In this document: positions 22,228-37,200 of the stretch, in pieces
Position numbering within the stretch: position 1 is the stretch's first letter
How the letters are laid out: every line of letters starts with the position of its first letter
Assembly: GCA_013398275.1 (NCBI GenBank)
Contig: VZSE01004122.1
Location: forward strand, 1,899,902-1,963,901
Direction: 5' to 3'
From: Promerops cafer
Taxonomy: Eukaryota > Chordata > Aves > Passeriformes > Nectariniidae
Length of the DNA: 64,000 nucleotides
Position numbers and translations under genes: made by a program
The notes under the pieces: model-generated
Database searches by the model: none
What the model was told of the DNA's origin: nothing
Seen by the model: the letters and a program-made list of their open reading frames with translations, nothing else

Positions 22228-25200
22228 GGATAGGGAATTAGTCTCAAGGTCAAGTGTTCCCTGAGTCATTTAAAGTGGTAACCTGTGCTGATCTCACCTT
22301 CTATTTTTGCCATTTGGTCCTTTATTAATAATATTCTAATGAGAACTGACAGCTCTGGTGTGACATTTGGGATATCTTAGATCTGAAAAGAGCTATCTGG
22401 AAATAATTAACTGGCAAAGAGACTTCAGCTAAGGTTTCAGTTAGACAGAAAAACCCTCGCCAAAATCCTGGACACAAAGTGGATTTTCATCCCAAATGTG
22501 TTTTGCTGACTGTGTTTTAAAGTACCACATTGAATAAAAAAATTTCCCTTTAAAAAAAAACCCAGAACAAACCTTATTAATAGTTAAACATTTGTCTTAA
22601 AAATTTTAATCTTCTATTTTATCAACAACTATTTTGGTTTCAATTGAGAGCTTAGCTGAAACTCAAACCCAAAAATTCTGTTCCAGTTCTCAGTACTGTA
22701 TATATTTTGATTTTTATATTGCGTGTTTCAGTGGCCACAGCTCCTGAGTGGGGAAGATGTAATCCCTCTTTTGAATGTTTGAAGAAATGCTTTGACCTCA
22801 CAATTTCCAAAATAGAAAAAATATTTTTAAACCAGATTTTTCTTTCCTTGAAATTGCCTATACAAGATCAGACAGATTAAAAAACCAACATTTTTAAAAA
22901 ATCATGATTTAACTCAAAGTGTTATTTAGAGCTGGGACCCTACCCTGCATAATGACAGTGCAGCTGTGCTGTCTTGTTCTTCAGGAAACTGAAATAGAAT
23001 CAGCCTCTAGTTCCCACAAAACCTCCTGTGCTCTCCAGGGCAGCATAATCAGAAGTCATGTCTTAGCAGCTTTCACCAGCCACTAAACCAACTCTAGTTC
23101 TGTTTTAATATAGAAAGAATAGTTATTTTACATACTGCTGGGCATGGTGCTGGTGACCCAGAAGATGGTCACGTGCTACTGACTTCTTTTGAGACACACA
23201 TAAAGTTTGATCATTTGTATCAACTGAGGTGATGGGGGAGACAGTTTCAAAATGTGTTACTGTGGTTAAAATTCTAGTTTTACTAAGTTTGTTCTTGTTG
23301 AATTTTTCAGTAATTGCAGATACATCCATATTTTTCACTGCTTGTTGTGGTAAGGACAGTGTCAAAGTGATCCAAGACAGGATCTTTATACTCTTCTCTT
23401 GTTTTGTAATGTGCTATCTTTGGCAAGGAGAATCGTGTCTTATTCCTTCTTGGCTGATGAAATGTGTCTATAAAATGTGCTTTGCAAGGTTCTCCTAGCG
23501 TCTTTCTGAATTTGAGATTTTTGGTTTCTTTCTAATTCACACTAACAAATCCCTTCCAAAATTATGTCTCCACTGACATCTCCCAGAAAGGGACAAACTT
23601 TGTGAGGGTGAAGGTGCCTTAATAAGAGTGAGTTAAGCTGTACATTTAATGTGATTGATACATTACATGTTTAGCCAAAGTAGTGTGAGGAATAATGGCA
23701 GATGCTCATGCACGATTCAGTTGGGGGGGCTGTGTGGGACTCTGGGATCTGGTGCAGAAGACAGTCTTGGCCTCTGTTAAAATAAAGAAAGTGGTGTGTT
23801 AATTAATGCATTCTAGTCAATGATTTTTAGACATCAATGGTTTAGACACAGTGATTTTTGTGTTTGTCTAGATGTGGTTTGAAGTTTTTACATTAGAATC
23901 TGTTGAGTAGCTGACCATGGTCTGTTAAACATATCTCAAAGATGGCAAACTTTATCTCTGCATTGAGATGAAAATAAAAACACTTCCTTTCAGTCCCATC
24001 CCAACTATCTGGGTATTTGCCTCAGGCTTCTCATCATTACCCACAAAATGGGAAATTACTGCCTCTAGCCCAGTGATTAGTGTGAGCACTCCCTAAACCG
24101 AGCAGTAAGACAACATTAGCTGAGTTTGGTGAACCACCCAGCTAGCATTTTAAGCTAACTTGCTGGTTTTTCCTGAGGTGGATTAGGAGAAGTTCCTGTG
24201 AAGCAGGTCTCCCTGTGTATGTTTGTGACACACACTTTGTAACTTCGAGGGAGTGATTTCCAGCAGCAGCTAATAACAAATTGGAAATAGTGGGGAAGAG
24301 ATGATTTCAGTGTTGCTACCTGAAGGGTGACCAAATATCTGCAGTACCCAGACCCCAGCTTGATTTGTGTGAGAAGGGAGATAAGAGCTGCTGAGGGGGA
24401 GACAGAGATGGGATGTGTACTAAGGTATAGATTTATTTGTGAGGGTGTTTTTTCATGATCCCTGTCTTGCACGCACGTAAGTGTTCCATTTTCCATGTGC
24501 CTCTGTCTTGAAACATTCATCCTGCCTCTTCATCTTACTGACTCTTGCATCTGCAGAAACTGGAATAACAGCTTTTCCTAGCTGATGCCCCCCCATGATT
24601 GCAACCTACTTTAAATCAGGCCCAGAAGGTATTTGAGAATTTTGCCTCTGCTGTTCTTCCTCTCTCCTCTATACATCACCTCCAACTATATCAGTGTTGG
24701 GAGTCTAATGAGCTAAAGCCAGATGTTTGAAACACAGATAAGAAGACAGAGGATATTTATGCCTGGGGAAAGCAAGGGTATATATTTTTTAATATTTTTT
24801 AAAATATTTTTTCTCTTAGTTGTACAAATTCTGCCCCTTTAAAGTGGGAAGTTTATTCACTTTTAAAGAGAATAGCAGCTCTTCCATTGGGTATGCCTGC
24901 AAAGCACTGTAAATCATTTATGTCACTCTTCACACTTCAAGCATTCTAATGTTATTTCATTCTGAGATCAAGAGGGTGTGCTGGTACAAAAAATTTTCTC
25001 ATTGGCAACTTAAAGAGGATCTGAGAAACACAAGCATTCTCAGTTGTCACAGCATAACCCCAGATTATCTGAAAGTATGTGGGAAAGACTGAACAGAGAT
25101 GCAAACACAGGGGAAGAAAGTAAGCCTCCTACACCTGATTTTCACTTTCCTTGACTCAGATAGATGAAAATCATGCCCATGTCATGTCTATATGTCAGGT

Positions 25201-28200
25201 CACGTCATGATCTGTCTGATCTAGTTAAAGCTTTGGAGAGTTGATACTCTAGTGTTAACCTTAACCTGACCGACAGAATCTTTCCTGGAGCTGGCATGAG
25301 CAAATATATCAAGAAGAAGATAAATTAATCACTCTGGTGAGCCTCATTAGTACCATCATGGGCAAAATTGAGATTGCATCTCCCGCACTAACCAGGAATC
25401 CATCATGCTGCTCTTGTGGAGAGTTGTGCTTGAGGGAAGAACAGATAAGATTGAAGAAAGTGGATTTAGGGAGTGAAAAAATCTTGATACTAAGTGAATT
25501 CAGGGGGGAATAATTAATGGGACAGATGAATGTGTTCTCTATTCTGGAAATAAAAGTACATTTGCTTTCTGAATTCACCAAAAAACATGACCCTGAGATT
25601 CTTCTGGTTTATGTAGCATTTCACCCAACAAATCAAGATAAATTTATGAGAACCTCTGGACACAGTAGAAACTCCTAGAGGAAGTTTGAGCCTGACCTTT
25701 TCTCAAACTGTCTGTATAGATCTGATCACTGCTGTATTTGCAGAGTACACAGAGCAAAACCACCCTTTCCTGCACGTCACCAGTAACAGCTGCCTCCATG
25801 TCCATGTAGGTCTACAGTGTTTATGCAGACCTGTGACTTTGCACACCAAAGAGTACAACCTGATAGAGAAGTCAGATTAGTTGTATGGCCTCTAGACAAC
25901 ATCTATCTAACATTTCCTACCCAAAGCATTTCAAAAAGGTACTGCTTTACTTGCTTTACAAAAAAAAAAAACGTGTGCTGTAACATACAGGCTGAGTGGC
26001 TGTGGGGCTGGAAAGAAAGTCCATGGCAGACTGAAAAGAGAAGATCTGGTTTCCTGATTCTCTGGGTAGTTGCTGGTCACCTGAGCTTGGCACACCAAGC
26101 CTTCTCTTTCCTTCTGTCCTAGAGCACAGTGCTCTGTAGCCTTCAGAAGTTCCACACTGGTGGATGGTAATGGAAGTTCTGCTAACTACAGCCTTTTTTT
26201 TTTCTCTCATGTGTTTTAAAATCCTGGTGAAATGCATTCCCATTATTTTGGCTGTATATTTTTAGTTCCCTCATCTGTAGCTTCTTCTGAATATCCCTTA
26301 TTATGGGGAGACCTTTTTATTAAAACTATAAATAAAACACATGTGCTGGGTCACTAGGCACACGTAGGAAGAAGTGGAGACTAGTATATTATGTATTGGA
26401 GGGCTGACAAAGTAATAGAGGCTGTAGCATGCAGATATATGGTTAGGTGAACTACAGATCCTCATTGGATGCAAAAGAAGTGGAAGATGAGGACTCTCTA
26501 GAAAAGTGAAAGCAGTCACATAGAAGTTATTTACCAAACAGTGAGAAGTGGGATTTGTGAATTGTCATGCTTTTTTTGCCTTAACATTGGTTTTAGAGCC
26601 TTGTTGGGAGTGGGGAGGAAGCAGATATAAAATGAAATTAATCTGATCATCTGTCAAAATGTTTAAGTGAAGAAAAATATATGGAGGTCTGCCTGAATCA
26701 TCAAAAAATTTGATGGCTGGGTTTTCCTCTATGACTAAGGAGTTATAGCTCATGACTGCCAAGTGAGAAATAGCCTATTGTTCTTTGTTGAAAACTGGAA
26801 ACAAAAAGGTAACCACATTTCTGAACTTTTTTATTTTCTTGGGATATTAATGCTCAATATAATGTATTATTACTTCAGCTGCCCAGGGCTCTCAGGGCTT
26901 TTTTAGCTTCTAGAATGAGTTGATATAATTATCAGTGTTGAAAGAGGTCCTATTCTTGTTCTAAACTGTATAGAGGGTTCAGGGCAGAAGCACATATGTA
27001 GCACACACAGCTGTACAACCCTGTCTGTCATTAGCTGAAAAGGCCCCATTTTATTCCAAGTCTAGAGGGATCTCTGACTGTAATGTCCTTGGGACAGTCA
27101 GTTTAAGCACAGAAATCTGAACTCTTCACTCTGTGAATGTGTCTCTAGGTTAAAGATCTGATTTTCAAATATATTTCTTAAATTTTCTTCTGCAGGTATT
27201 GCCAACACCAGGAGGTCACAAACTGGGAAAGCAGAGGACTTCTTGCTCCAGCAGAAGATTTCCAAGCTTCTACCTCCTTGTTGTAAATTGGGTATTGATG
27301 CCTTGTCTCACACAGAGTGAAGTCAGATACTCCCACAGAGTCTGAAGCAGTGTTTATTGATACACACTCTGAGGAGAAAGCTGCATTGCTATTTCACATT
27401 CTCTCTGCTAAACTGGTACTGGGTTTTCCAGTCATGCCTACGTGTATGCCTGCATTCTGGACCCCACCAATAAGGAGCTGTCTTCCCCCACCTGTTGGTG
27501 AAGCAGAGGGAAGAAAACTTATGAGTGAATTTTAGGTGAAATGGCACCTCCTCTACGTTTCAGAGATATGGGTGAATAAGCTGTGACTAATATTAATTTT
27601 GTTGTGTGATATCAGAGGTAATGCAATTGCACAGAGAGCATTGTAAGTGAAGATGTTGCATCAGGTTATCTCAGTTTTGTCTTGTAAAGCATCAAGGATA
27701 AGCCACACGTAGCACTGAGGTGTTACTTGTACACCAGGATTGTGAATGATAATGAACCTCCCTGTTGACCACAATAGAACTGATATTTGATATGAATCTG
27801 AATAATCTTTCTTCTTTATCTGGGCTACAAGAAGTTTTTTGATCAGGAGAATTAAAACCTGGCTTTACTGCTGTTAAAGATCATGAGAGGTCCTGAAGCA
27901 TATTTAGAAAAGTTTACTGAAGCACTATGTGAAGGCAGCATTCATGAGAGCAGCAAGTTAGGAAGAGAGCAAAGAATTTAAAAGAGAGCACAACCTCTCA
28001 CCTACTACAGAGAGAACTGATTCTTATCTTCTGACTGATAGGGCACGTGGCAAAAATATCATGATGTAATAAAATATTCCAGAAATGCAGCACAAAATCT
28101 TTTCTGAGATGATGGGCATAGACCTGACTTGACTGAATGTTGCTAGTGTTTGCCAACAAACTGTGAGGTGGTTAGCAAATCTGGGATACAGGGAAGGGGC

Positions 28201-31200
28201 AGCACTAGCAAATAAAAAGGTGTTTGCATTTGTCAAGCAACCGAAGACTTATGAGGAAAACAAAGCTAGGGAATACAGTCAGGTATACTTGAAAAGCAGG
28301 TATTTGGTGTTCATTGGTATTGACACATAAAAATGAAGATATTGGGCATTTTTAGTTTTCCACCATCAGGTAGTACTTCTTCCCACTGCCTTCACAATTT
28401 TTTACTATTTTTTTTCCTTTTACATCCACATTTACTATTTCCAAAGGGAAAGCAGTAGCTGCCTAAAGTGGCTAAGGAAGCTGTTTACATTTTTCTACAT
28501 TCCTGACGTTAGTTAATGTTTAGAGCAGCCATTATTGAGGCTCCAGAGGAGCCTATATTTGAACACAGAGCTTTCTGCCAAATACATCTGGCAGAAAGGT
28601 TACCAATATATTTGGTTTTGAAGACAAGCACCTGCTTGAGGCTGAAATGTTGACATTTAGTATATTTGCATGTGGTGTGTTTGCAGCTCAGCTGTATACA
28701 CAGTGCATGCATGTTGTGCTGGTAAGTATTTCTTCACTCTCTGTCCTGGAGTCCAGAATTGTTTAGCTGCAGAAAAGGGAGAATTTGCAATAGCAGTGCA
28801 CTCCTCTGTGCCAGCAGTGATAAACATTTGACTGTCATTATGTTCAGCTTGGACTATTTTGTGCATACTCTGAGCTCTCCCTGTGTGAGTAGTCATCACT
28901 GTAGTAATCTAGGTTCATCTTGCAAACTTTTATCCATAAAATTAAACCCACAGGCCTTAATGGGACAAAATGTGTGAGGAAAGGGTACCAACAGGCATAG
29001 CTGAAGAAACAGGCCCTTAGAGAATGATGCAGTATTTAGAGTCTGAGATAATAAAATATAGTGTGTCACAAATGTCTCACTAATAGATGGTAATGTGTTA
29101 TGAAAATTAAAGTGCCATTCCTGGAGTACTGAATTGTTGGGACATGCAGTGGCAACAAACGTATGCTTTTCAGATTGAGTCAAACTACATTTTGACAAAC
29201 TTTAAGTATTTCAATTTTCATAGTTTTTCTTTAAAATTATATGTTAGGCAATGTATATGAAGCAGCTGTCATATTCCTGATGGAAATAAAATCTCTGCAT
29301 TTGTATTCAAAGCTCACAGTGCCTGTCCTGGTACAAACAGAAGATAGAAACACTTCAATCAAAAACGTGTTCCTTGTGGTGCATTAAAAAGCACTTGATC
29401 TAAATATACACCTTTTATAATGTTAGATTTCAGCCTAATTTGGAAGTTTTTAAAGCTTTCAAAGTTGAGGTTTTTACTGAGGCTTAGGTTCATCCCTTAC
29501 AAAAGATACGTAATTGTGGTCAAGTTTTCAGGGATGAGCTCTAAAGCCTCAATAAAACATCCCAAGGGCTTAATGAATCAAAATAGGTTTGTTGCCCACT
29601 GAAACCAGCTGAATGTTAGACTCATTCACAAATGTAACCCTAGACATTTTACTTTTTCAAGGATTGGAAGAAGAGTCTAAGTTGACTAGATCAACTGTTT
29701 AACTACAAATAAATTCAGCCACCTGCATTAGCAGCCAAGGACTGTAGGTCTCTGTAGTGAGGCCTCATCTGCAGAGTGCTTGCCCTGAGGAAGCCTGTCA
29801 GATCCCACAAGAACTGTTTACAGACTGATAGGCTGCCATTGTTAGTCCTTGATCATTTAATCTGTCCTCCTGCACAGATGGGCGAGGGCCTTATTGGAGG
29901 GCTGGGGGAGCAGGATGGGAATGGTGGTACCCATGTGCTGGACGTGGATCATTAAAGTCAGCATCAGCAGATGATGTGGGGCTCAGGTGTCTTCTTGGTG
30001 GGACACACAAGTGAATTATTTATATAAATAAATACTCATCCAAGACAATTAGCAGCCATAAAGTGAAGTGTGATGTATGCCAGTCTGTCTCTCTCCCTTG
30101 CTTACAGGGCCAAACTCTTAAACAGGGCTGTAGGTGGGTCAGTTGTTTTTTGGCCTTGCCAAATCAGAAATTGTACTTTGGCTCAGTGGCAACAGATTGG
30201 TTGTGACTGCAATCATCCTTGCCACCCCTCTCTAGTGTATTCCCTCAGATAATGAACCTAGGATGATGTAAATTAACTCAGCTCCTCTGACAGCATTGCT
30301 TGTGTCTCTTAACAGCTGTGCTGTTAGCATGGATATGTATGGATTAATGGCATCTTCATGTCTCCTGCATGGTTGTCATTGTATGCAGCAGTGGGGAGCA
30401 AGAACATCCTGGATCATGGAATCTTTGATACTCTTGTTTCTGGATGAAGGGGGACTCATGCAAACCAGCTCTGGTGTCTTTGTACTATTCAGTGTGCTCC
30501 CATCTGTAAAGGTTTACAGGCACTAACGCCTGCAGGCAGCTTTTGTCCTTGAATGGGATGGTGATGCAGGGATGGGGCTGCACATGTGGTAATGCAGCCT
30601 GTGCATGCTGGAGAGCGTTGTTTGAAGAGCTGCATGGAGCCAGCCAGGACCAGCTCTGAGCCTGAGCTGGCTCCACACGGAGCAGTGCAGCATGTCTGCA
30701 CTGCGCTCCACGCGTTCTCAGGTGCCTTTTCACGTGGACATGACCAAACTGTTCCCACACCTGCGCCAGCTCTGCATGCAGTTAGGGCCACATAAACACA
30801 ATCTGGTACCTAAAATAATAAGCCAGGCTGGACATTAACTGCCTCAGCAGGCTTTTGCATCCTCCACACAGACTCCATTTCCATATGCACAGAGGTCTGC
30901 TACGTGCCTTTAGAGCACTAAATCTGTGTGCACACTAGAAAATAATACAAGTGCAATCATACCAGTTAACATTATATGACCATGGTCTGTTCAGTTTTCA
31001 AATGTGGAACAAGACTTTTAGAAACATGTATTCTGTTTCATTTTTGCTGCTGTTCTTCCTGATGTCCTTGGTCAAGACTTGGGCTGAAAGTAGTAGGCTC
31101 TCCTTTGAGGCAGAGGGGAGGGTACAAAGAGCAGCTTCTTCCAAGAGCAGCTTTTAGAATTACAATTTAAAGTAAAACTTTTCCAAAGCCCACTTCAGTC

Positions 31201-31259
31201 TTTTTTTCTCTGTGAGAAGAGTTCTTTACCCCCTCCCTGTGCATCATACATGAGCAAAA
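22228..31259. other. Gene-free AT-rich DNA
   Basis: Nothing codable is recognised. It includes an A9 run near 22552, an A12 run at 25960-25971 and an AT-rich block at about 24779-24815. The stretch 22270-22450 lacks low-complexity content and could be conserved non-coding DNA, but this cannot be shown from one sequence. Confidence 0.5.
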
Positions 31260-34200
31260 GCGGCCTATTTTTTCTGGCAGAAAGGTACTTGTTTTTAGAG
31301 TTTGTTTTGTTTCCCGTGTGTGTTTAACTGCCCTGTGCAATGTTGTGAAAGGGGCTTTTTTTGAGTGTCTCTGTCAAAGGGCTGCTAGAGGTTTAGGCTG
31401 CCTGTATTACCTTAGCAGTGATTTTATGTCACTAAATAACAAGCTATTAGCAGAACCTTGCCATTGGGGTTTGTCACACTTTGTGTGTCAGTGTGTGTAT
31501 GTGCTTTTTTGCTAAGTCTCATCTCTCCCAGCCTATAGTCTGGGCATTTAAAGTGAAGTTCGCAAACAGCATAATAATGCTGGGAATCACAAAAGAGGGA
31601 GCTAATGGCTGCAGCTGCTATTGTAAACCTGATTTCCACAGGCTCAGCAGGGCTTGGCATATCAGAGGCAAGATCAGTAAAAGGGACCCTGCTGCTGCAG
31701 CTGTGCCCGAGCAGTGGGATTTTTGTTGTCAGCCTGGAATGGAAGCTGGGCTGGGGAAGCTCCTGACTGCCTCCTGCAATGCGCTGAGTGGCCTTGGCCC
31801 CAGTGGGAGCCTGACGTGCTACAGCTGAATTAAATGGATGGTGTTGCTGTGCAGGAGGCCTGTATAAGCTCAAGGATCCAGGTGAGCACCAAGGAAGCTT
31901 CAGGGTTTTGCCCTCCAAGAGAGGACATCCCAGCCCCAAAGACAGTAGAGGAAAATGGAAGCATTCATTTAATGCCAAGGTCTGTGCTTCTCTGTGAGCT
32001 GAAGCAATCCTCTTTTGAGAGAGATTGCCTGTGCCAACTCAAATTGATAGTGTCCTCCTTAGGCTTCTTTCAAATATGTGATTTTCTTAATGAGAGAAGA
32101 ACATCCTTGTACTCCATATGCTTTCTGAGTACCTGCTACTGCTGTACTACCCAGTAATTCTCCTTTTTGTATGTAATCTCCCTTCTATTGCTGTAATATG
32201 CCTTCTATTTGCTGTCAGAGCCAAGGCTAGTTCAGGCTCTCAGTAACTTCCAGAAAATAGAAGGACTAAATAGTTTTCCTTTGAGCTCTTCTGTCCCTCT
32301 TCTCCCATGTTATTGCTGTGCACTCCATGTAATGTGAGAGAGCAGAGTCTGTGCAGACCCGGTGTATATATCTCCTCCCTAAATCAGCATTTGTTTGGAA
32401 GCACCTGTGACATCTAGACCCAAAAGGGAGCCCTAGTTCATCTCCAGTTTTGTCTCGGGTTTCTATGCAAACACACAATTCCATTCTTGTAGGTATTCTG
32501 GCTGTGCTGTGACATTTCATGTTGAAGAGGAAAATTTTTTTGAGACATTTTGACAGCCAGAAGCTAGCCCTTCCATGGACTTATATGGGTTAGGATGTGC
32601 TGGTGGCTTTCCTTTCCTCTTTTCTGGTCTGCATAGCTCTCAAAATGTGTATTTGTATATCAGACGTATTAGGTTTAAAGCCATCTCTCCCCATTTCAGG
32701 CAAATTTGAAATTGTTTTAAGGATAATTAAGTCCTTATAAATTGGCATCAGCACGGAGAAAATCTATCCAAATGCTTCCCAGAGTGTGGGAAATGAGAGG
32801 AAAATTTGGCAATTGCATAAGCTAACTAATCATTTAGCACGAACACACTGCCCTGCCAATATGCATTACTGTATTTACTGATAACCCACAGCATATGGCA
32901 TTTCTTGCCTGGCAGGTATTATGTGTCAGCCTCAGGTTATTGCAGAGGAAGAGAAGGAACCCCAAACAGAAGTTGCAAACCTATAGGAAGTAGGTAAGGG
33001 TGTTTACATACCTAAGAGATTGTTGTTTTGGTTTTTTTTAATGAAAATACTGTAGTTGCTCTTTAGCAAGGGTCTGAATTACAGAGCAGAACCTGCTGTG
33101 GTTCCTATGGCCCGTGTTGTGTATTATTTGAACACCTCACAACTTGTATGCATTTGTCTGGGTCACACATTTTGCCCTTCCTTGCATTGCTGGTGTAAGC
33201 ACTGTCTTCCTTAGGGCACTCGTCTGTCCAAGCGCAGTTGGTATCGTATAGAAAAGCATTAAAATTGGAAAAATTTAAATACATTTAAAACTCTGTCCTT
33301 ATGTGACTTTCTCAGGGTCTCCAAGGAAGCCTTCTGTAGGGGAGGGACGGAACCCGATTTGGCTGAATTGCAGGGGAACATTTACATGTGCCAAAAGCAT
33401 GGGGTGCCTTTGCCAGCACTGAGCCAAGGAGCCTGGCAAGGGATTGATTCACTTGGTAGCTGAGCCCTACCAGACCAGTCTTACATCAGAAAAAAACACT
33501 CTGTTGCCCAGGTCAAGCCAGAGACTCTGTAATGCTACTGCTCCTCGTGCAGGAAATGAACAGCAGTTGCCCAGTGCTGCTGCCCATGCATCCTCCTCCC
33601 TGCAGGTAGCAAGCTGGAATAAAGGCATTGCTCCACTCTACTTCTTAAGGGCTTACACTGTGAGGCATTGGCTACTTCTACAGAGAACTGAGTGCTTTCA
33701 GCTCTCTTTAAAGTCAAGTCAACCATCACTGAATCAGACTCTTAGTCTTTCTAGTAGCAGGGCAGCTTGAAGTAAGGCAGTATGGGCTGGTGAGGAAGGA
33801 AGGGCAGAGATGTTGTATTTAATCCATAAAGTATTTTTTGTCTTTCACTGAAAACACAGCTGGGGGTTTGTGAAGGGAAGAGAAATTTTTTACCTCCTTA
33901 AAATCCATTTGTTTTTTTTTATTATGTGTGTGTGAAAATTTGAAAACATTTAAAGAAAGCAAAACATCTTTTAAAAATGTATACCTATACTGAAAAATGT
34001 AAAAGAAAGTTCTGATGAAAAACTGCTACCAGCTTCTACTCACTAATTTCAATTACCAATAATTCTTAATTTAAGAAATCTCAAGCACTTAAAAAAGTGT
34101 AAAAATTTTCTTTTTTGGATTTTTTTTTTTTTTTTTGTCTGGCAGTACTCATGTTATCAAATCAGGTCAGCTCAGCTTCAGTTAAGAAGATGAATGTATT

Positions 34201-37200
34201 GAGACTCCCAACAACGTTGTCTGTCAGCAGCACGGGATTATATGATCCTGCCATTTGGCTCTGTGTTTGCTCTTGGTGAGGCTGATAGTTTCATCATCCT
34301 GCCTGAAGCTGCATTTCATTCTCCATAAATTCTTTAGTGCCTCTTTAAGCCCCTCGTATTGGAGCACTTTGTCTTCTGGAATGCCCTGGTTAGATCTGTC
34401 GTGATGGTGGCACGTCACATTCAGTTACTGTATGTGTCTCACTGGGTGCAATGCAGTGCTGGCTGCCAACATAACTAATTGTGAGTGAGTCTGGCTCGTG
34501 GGGCAGTTTGCTGGAAAACGCAGCTGGGAATTCTGGTTTCAGAGTACATGCTCTTTGAACTGTCCTGGTGTCAGTGAAATGCTTCATTATAGAGAGATAT
34601 AATCCAACTGGGCTGTTTTCCATACTGGCAAACTCCTGCCCAAACTCTCCACCGTCGCTGCCTTGGTTGGGCTCTGATGGTGATAGCAGCTGACAGGACA
34701 AATGAATTTACTGCAGCTTCCCAAATCTTTCAGAACAACACCCACAGTTGAGACTGCCTCAACTTTCTGCTCTGTCCATGCTTGCTCTCTTCAAGCCAGT
34801 GTCCCACTTCTGCTGTCTGAAGTGGCTCCTGCTGCCTTCTTGTCTCCCCTGGTCCTTCCCCTCCCACATGCCTTTCTCCATGTGCTCCCAAAGCCATGCC
34901 TCCCCATAATGCTACCAGTGTTTTTAACCACTCTGCTGCTGGCCCTGATCAGCAGTGCTTCTGGGACTAAGTGAGCAAGCCCAGCAGAGAAGGTTCAGCT
35001 TGATTCGATGCTTTGCTCTCAGCTCTAGTGTGCTTCATCTGTTGGTGATGTGAACACAGCTCCACTTGCAGCTTCTAGCACAGACATTTCATCTGGTGCC
35101 AAGCATGTCACTGTGACAGCCAAATTTAGCATGCCAGTCACTGATACAGCTTCCCCTGATACAGCTCAGCAGAGAGAGTGGGAAATTGTGGCAAAAAATA
35201 CTCTGTTATGTTGAATGAGAGATTGATAGTGCCATTATTAAAGCTATTGCTAGCAAATAACACCTCTGTATACAGAGAGACTGAATTGCCCTTCACAACC
35301 ATCTGCCCCTTTTTGTCTCTTTTCTGCGCTGTCTTTGAGCATTTTTCTGTAACATCTATTTGGAACACTTCTGCTTTATTGGTTTCCCAGGCTTATGAAA
35401 GTCGAGTTCTCTCTCCAAACAGAAGGAATTACACCTTGCTGTAACCCTGCTGTACAGCATAAAATGTTTAGAGTTTTAATTTTAGCTTTTTGAGTTCCCC
35501 TTTGGTAGCCTGAACCACCAGGAATGATGTACAGGTAGTTTGAATGATACAAACCATGCCTGATGTAAATCTTGCTCTTGTGAGCAGTTCTCTCTTTTCT
35601 GCCTGAGTGGCATCATAAGCAGTGTTGTCACCTGAAGTATCATCCTTTGCATCTGAAACAGCAGCACATGAAATGAAGGTTGTTGTTTGCAGGCAATCTT
35701 CAAAGTCAGGTCACACTGCCAGCTCCATCACTTGTCACACTGTGAGATGCTCCTCTCCCCCCTCCCTGCCCCCAGCCCCATACTGTGGGGTTATATACAA
35801 TAACACACTTTGGATTTCCTTCCTCCCCATGTTCTCAATCTATAGACTGTATTTGAAATACATTTGTGAGACCATTTTCTCTGAAACCAGAGATGATAAA
35901 AAGAAGTGGTTTCTAATGGAAATGGAAAATTTTGCCTTATCATTCCCTTATCCTCTCAGGATCTGCAGCCTGAAGAGAAACATTTAATATGCAATGCTGT
36001 GAGAAAACTGGAAGAGCTACAGTCATGTAGCTCATTTATTTTAAGGACATTCTCTGCCTTTTTAACAGCTGGATGCGAGGCTGTTAATAAACACAAAGAA
36101 GCCTGGAGAAGCTGAAGTTTAGAGAGAACCAAGACGTATCCTGAACTTTGGCTGGACACACCCCTGTGCTTCATATGGATGTGTAACTTCCTTTCCCTTC
36201 ACTATCTTCTCAAATGCAAGAGTGCTTTTATTTGTTAAGGTTTAATTTTTAAAATATTCTTTGCCCCCAAGCATATAGAAATGGCTCTGAAAGGGAAGCA
36301 TGAAAATTTGAAAAGGGCTTCCTTGAATTTCCTCTACACCAGCTACTAGTTCCTTTTCTTAGGAACTTACTATTGAGTACAGACCTGCCTGGGAACTGAA
36401 ACTTCAATTTGTTTAAGTGTATATATGAACCACCATGCTCTACATTTTATATTTGATTACGGTTTTATGCAGATATCATAAATGATATAATTTCCAGGTT
36501 TTTTCCTGTCATTTCAAGTCATTCCAAGTCTTTTCTCTTTAAAAGAAAGCCACCAAAGTATTAAGTACCTGCAAGAGAGTAGAACCATTAGTTGAGAGTT
36601 TTGTGCAAGTACATTTTGACCCTGAAGCTATACAGTTTTAAAAATAGTTTTCCTTGGGTCTACCAGGAGATACAACAATAACTGTGAGAAACAGACTCTA
36701 ATGGTTTAACTTCCTGCATGTGCCCACACACTAAGTGGCTTATCAGTACTGATAATTCCCAAGGTCATGGGCATTTGCTGTCCTGAGCTTAGTCTGCTTT
36801 TGCTATCAAAGTGGGATGACAGCTGTGTGCATGTGTGCTGTGAGTGCAAACTGAATTCAAAGCACATTGCACCTGATTTTCAAGAGCAAAGCTGAAACTA
36901 GGTCCTCTCCCTGTTTTGCTTTTCACTTGAAAGGAAAAAAAGAGAGAGAAAAGTGGAGTGAGGGGTAATCCGACAGTTTAGCTTTGTTACTGCATTATTT
37001 AGTTTAATGAAACCATAATACTAACTTCAAGTAGCTTCAGAAATACTTAATTACCGCTTTCATCAAAGGCATTTGACACACAAATAAAGGAAAAACCAAA
37101 GGGATGTGAAATGCAATGGACAACTGTTACAAATAAACAGGCTTGGGGGCCTTGGATGAACTCAGCTTTTAACATCACTATGGTATTAGACCTGTACAGG

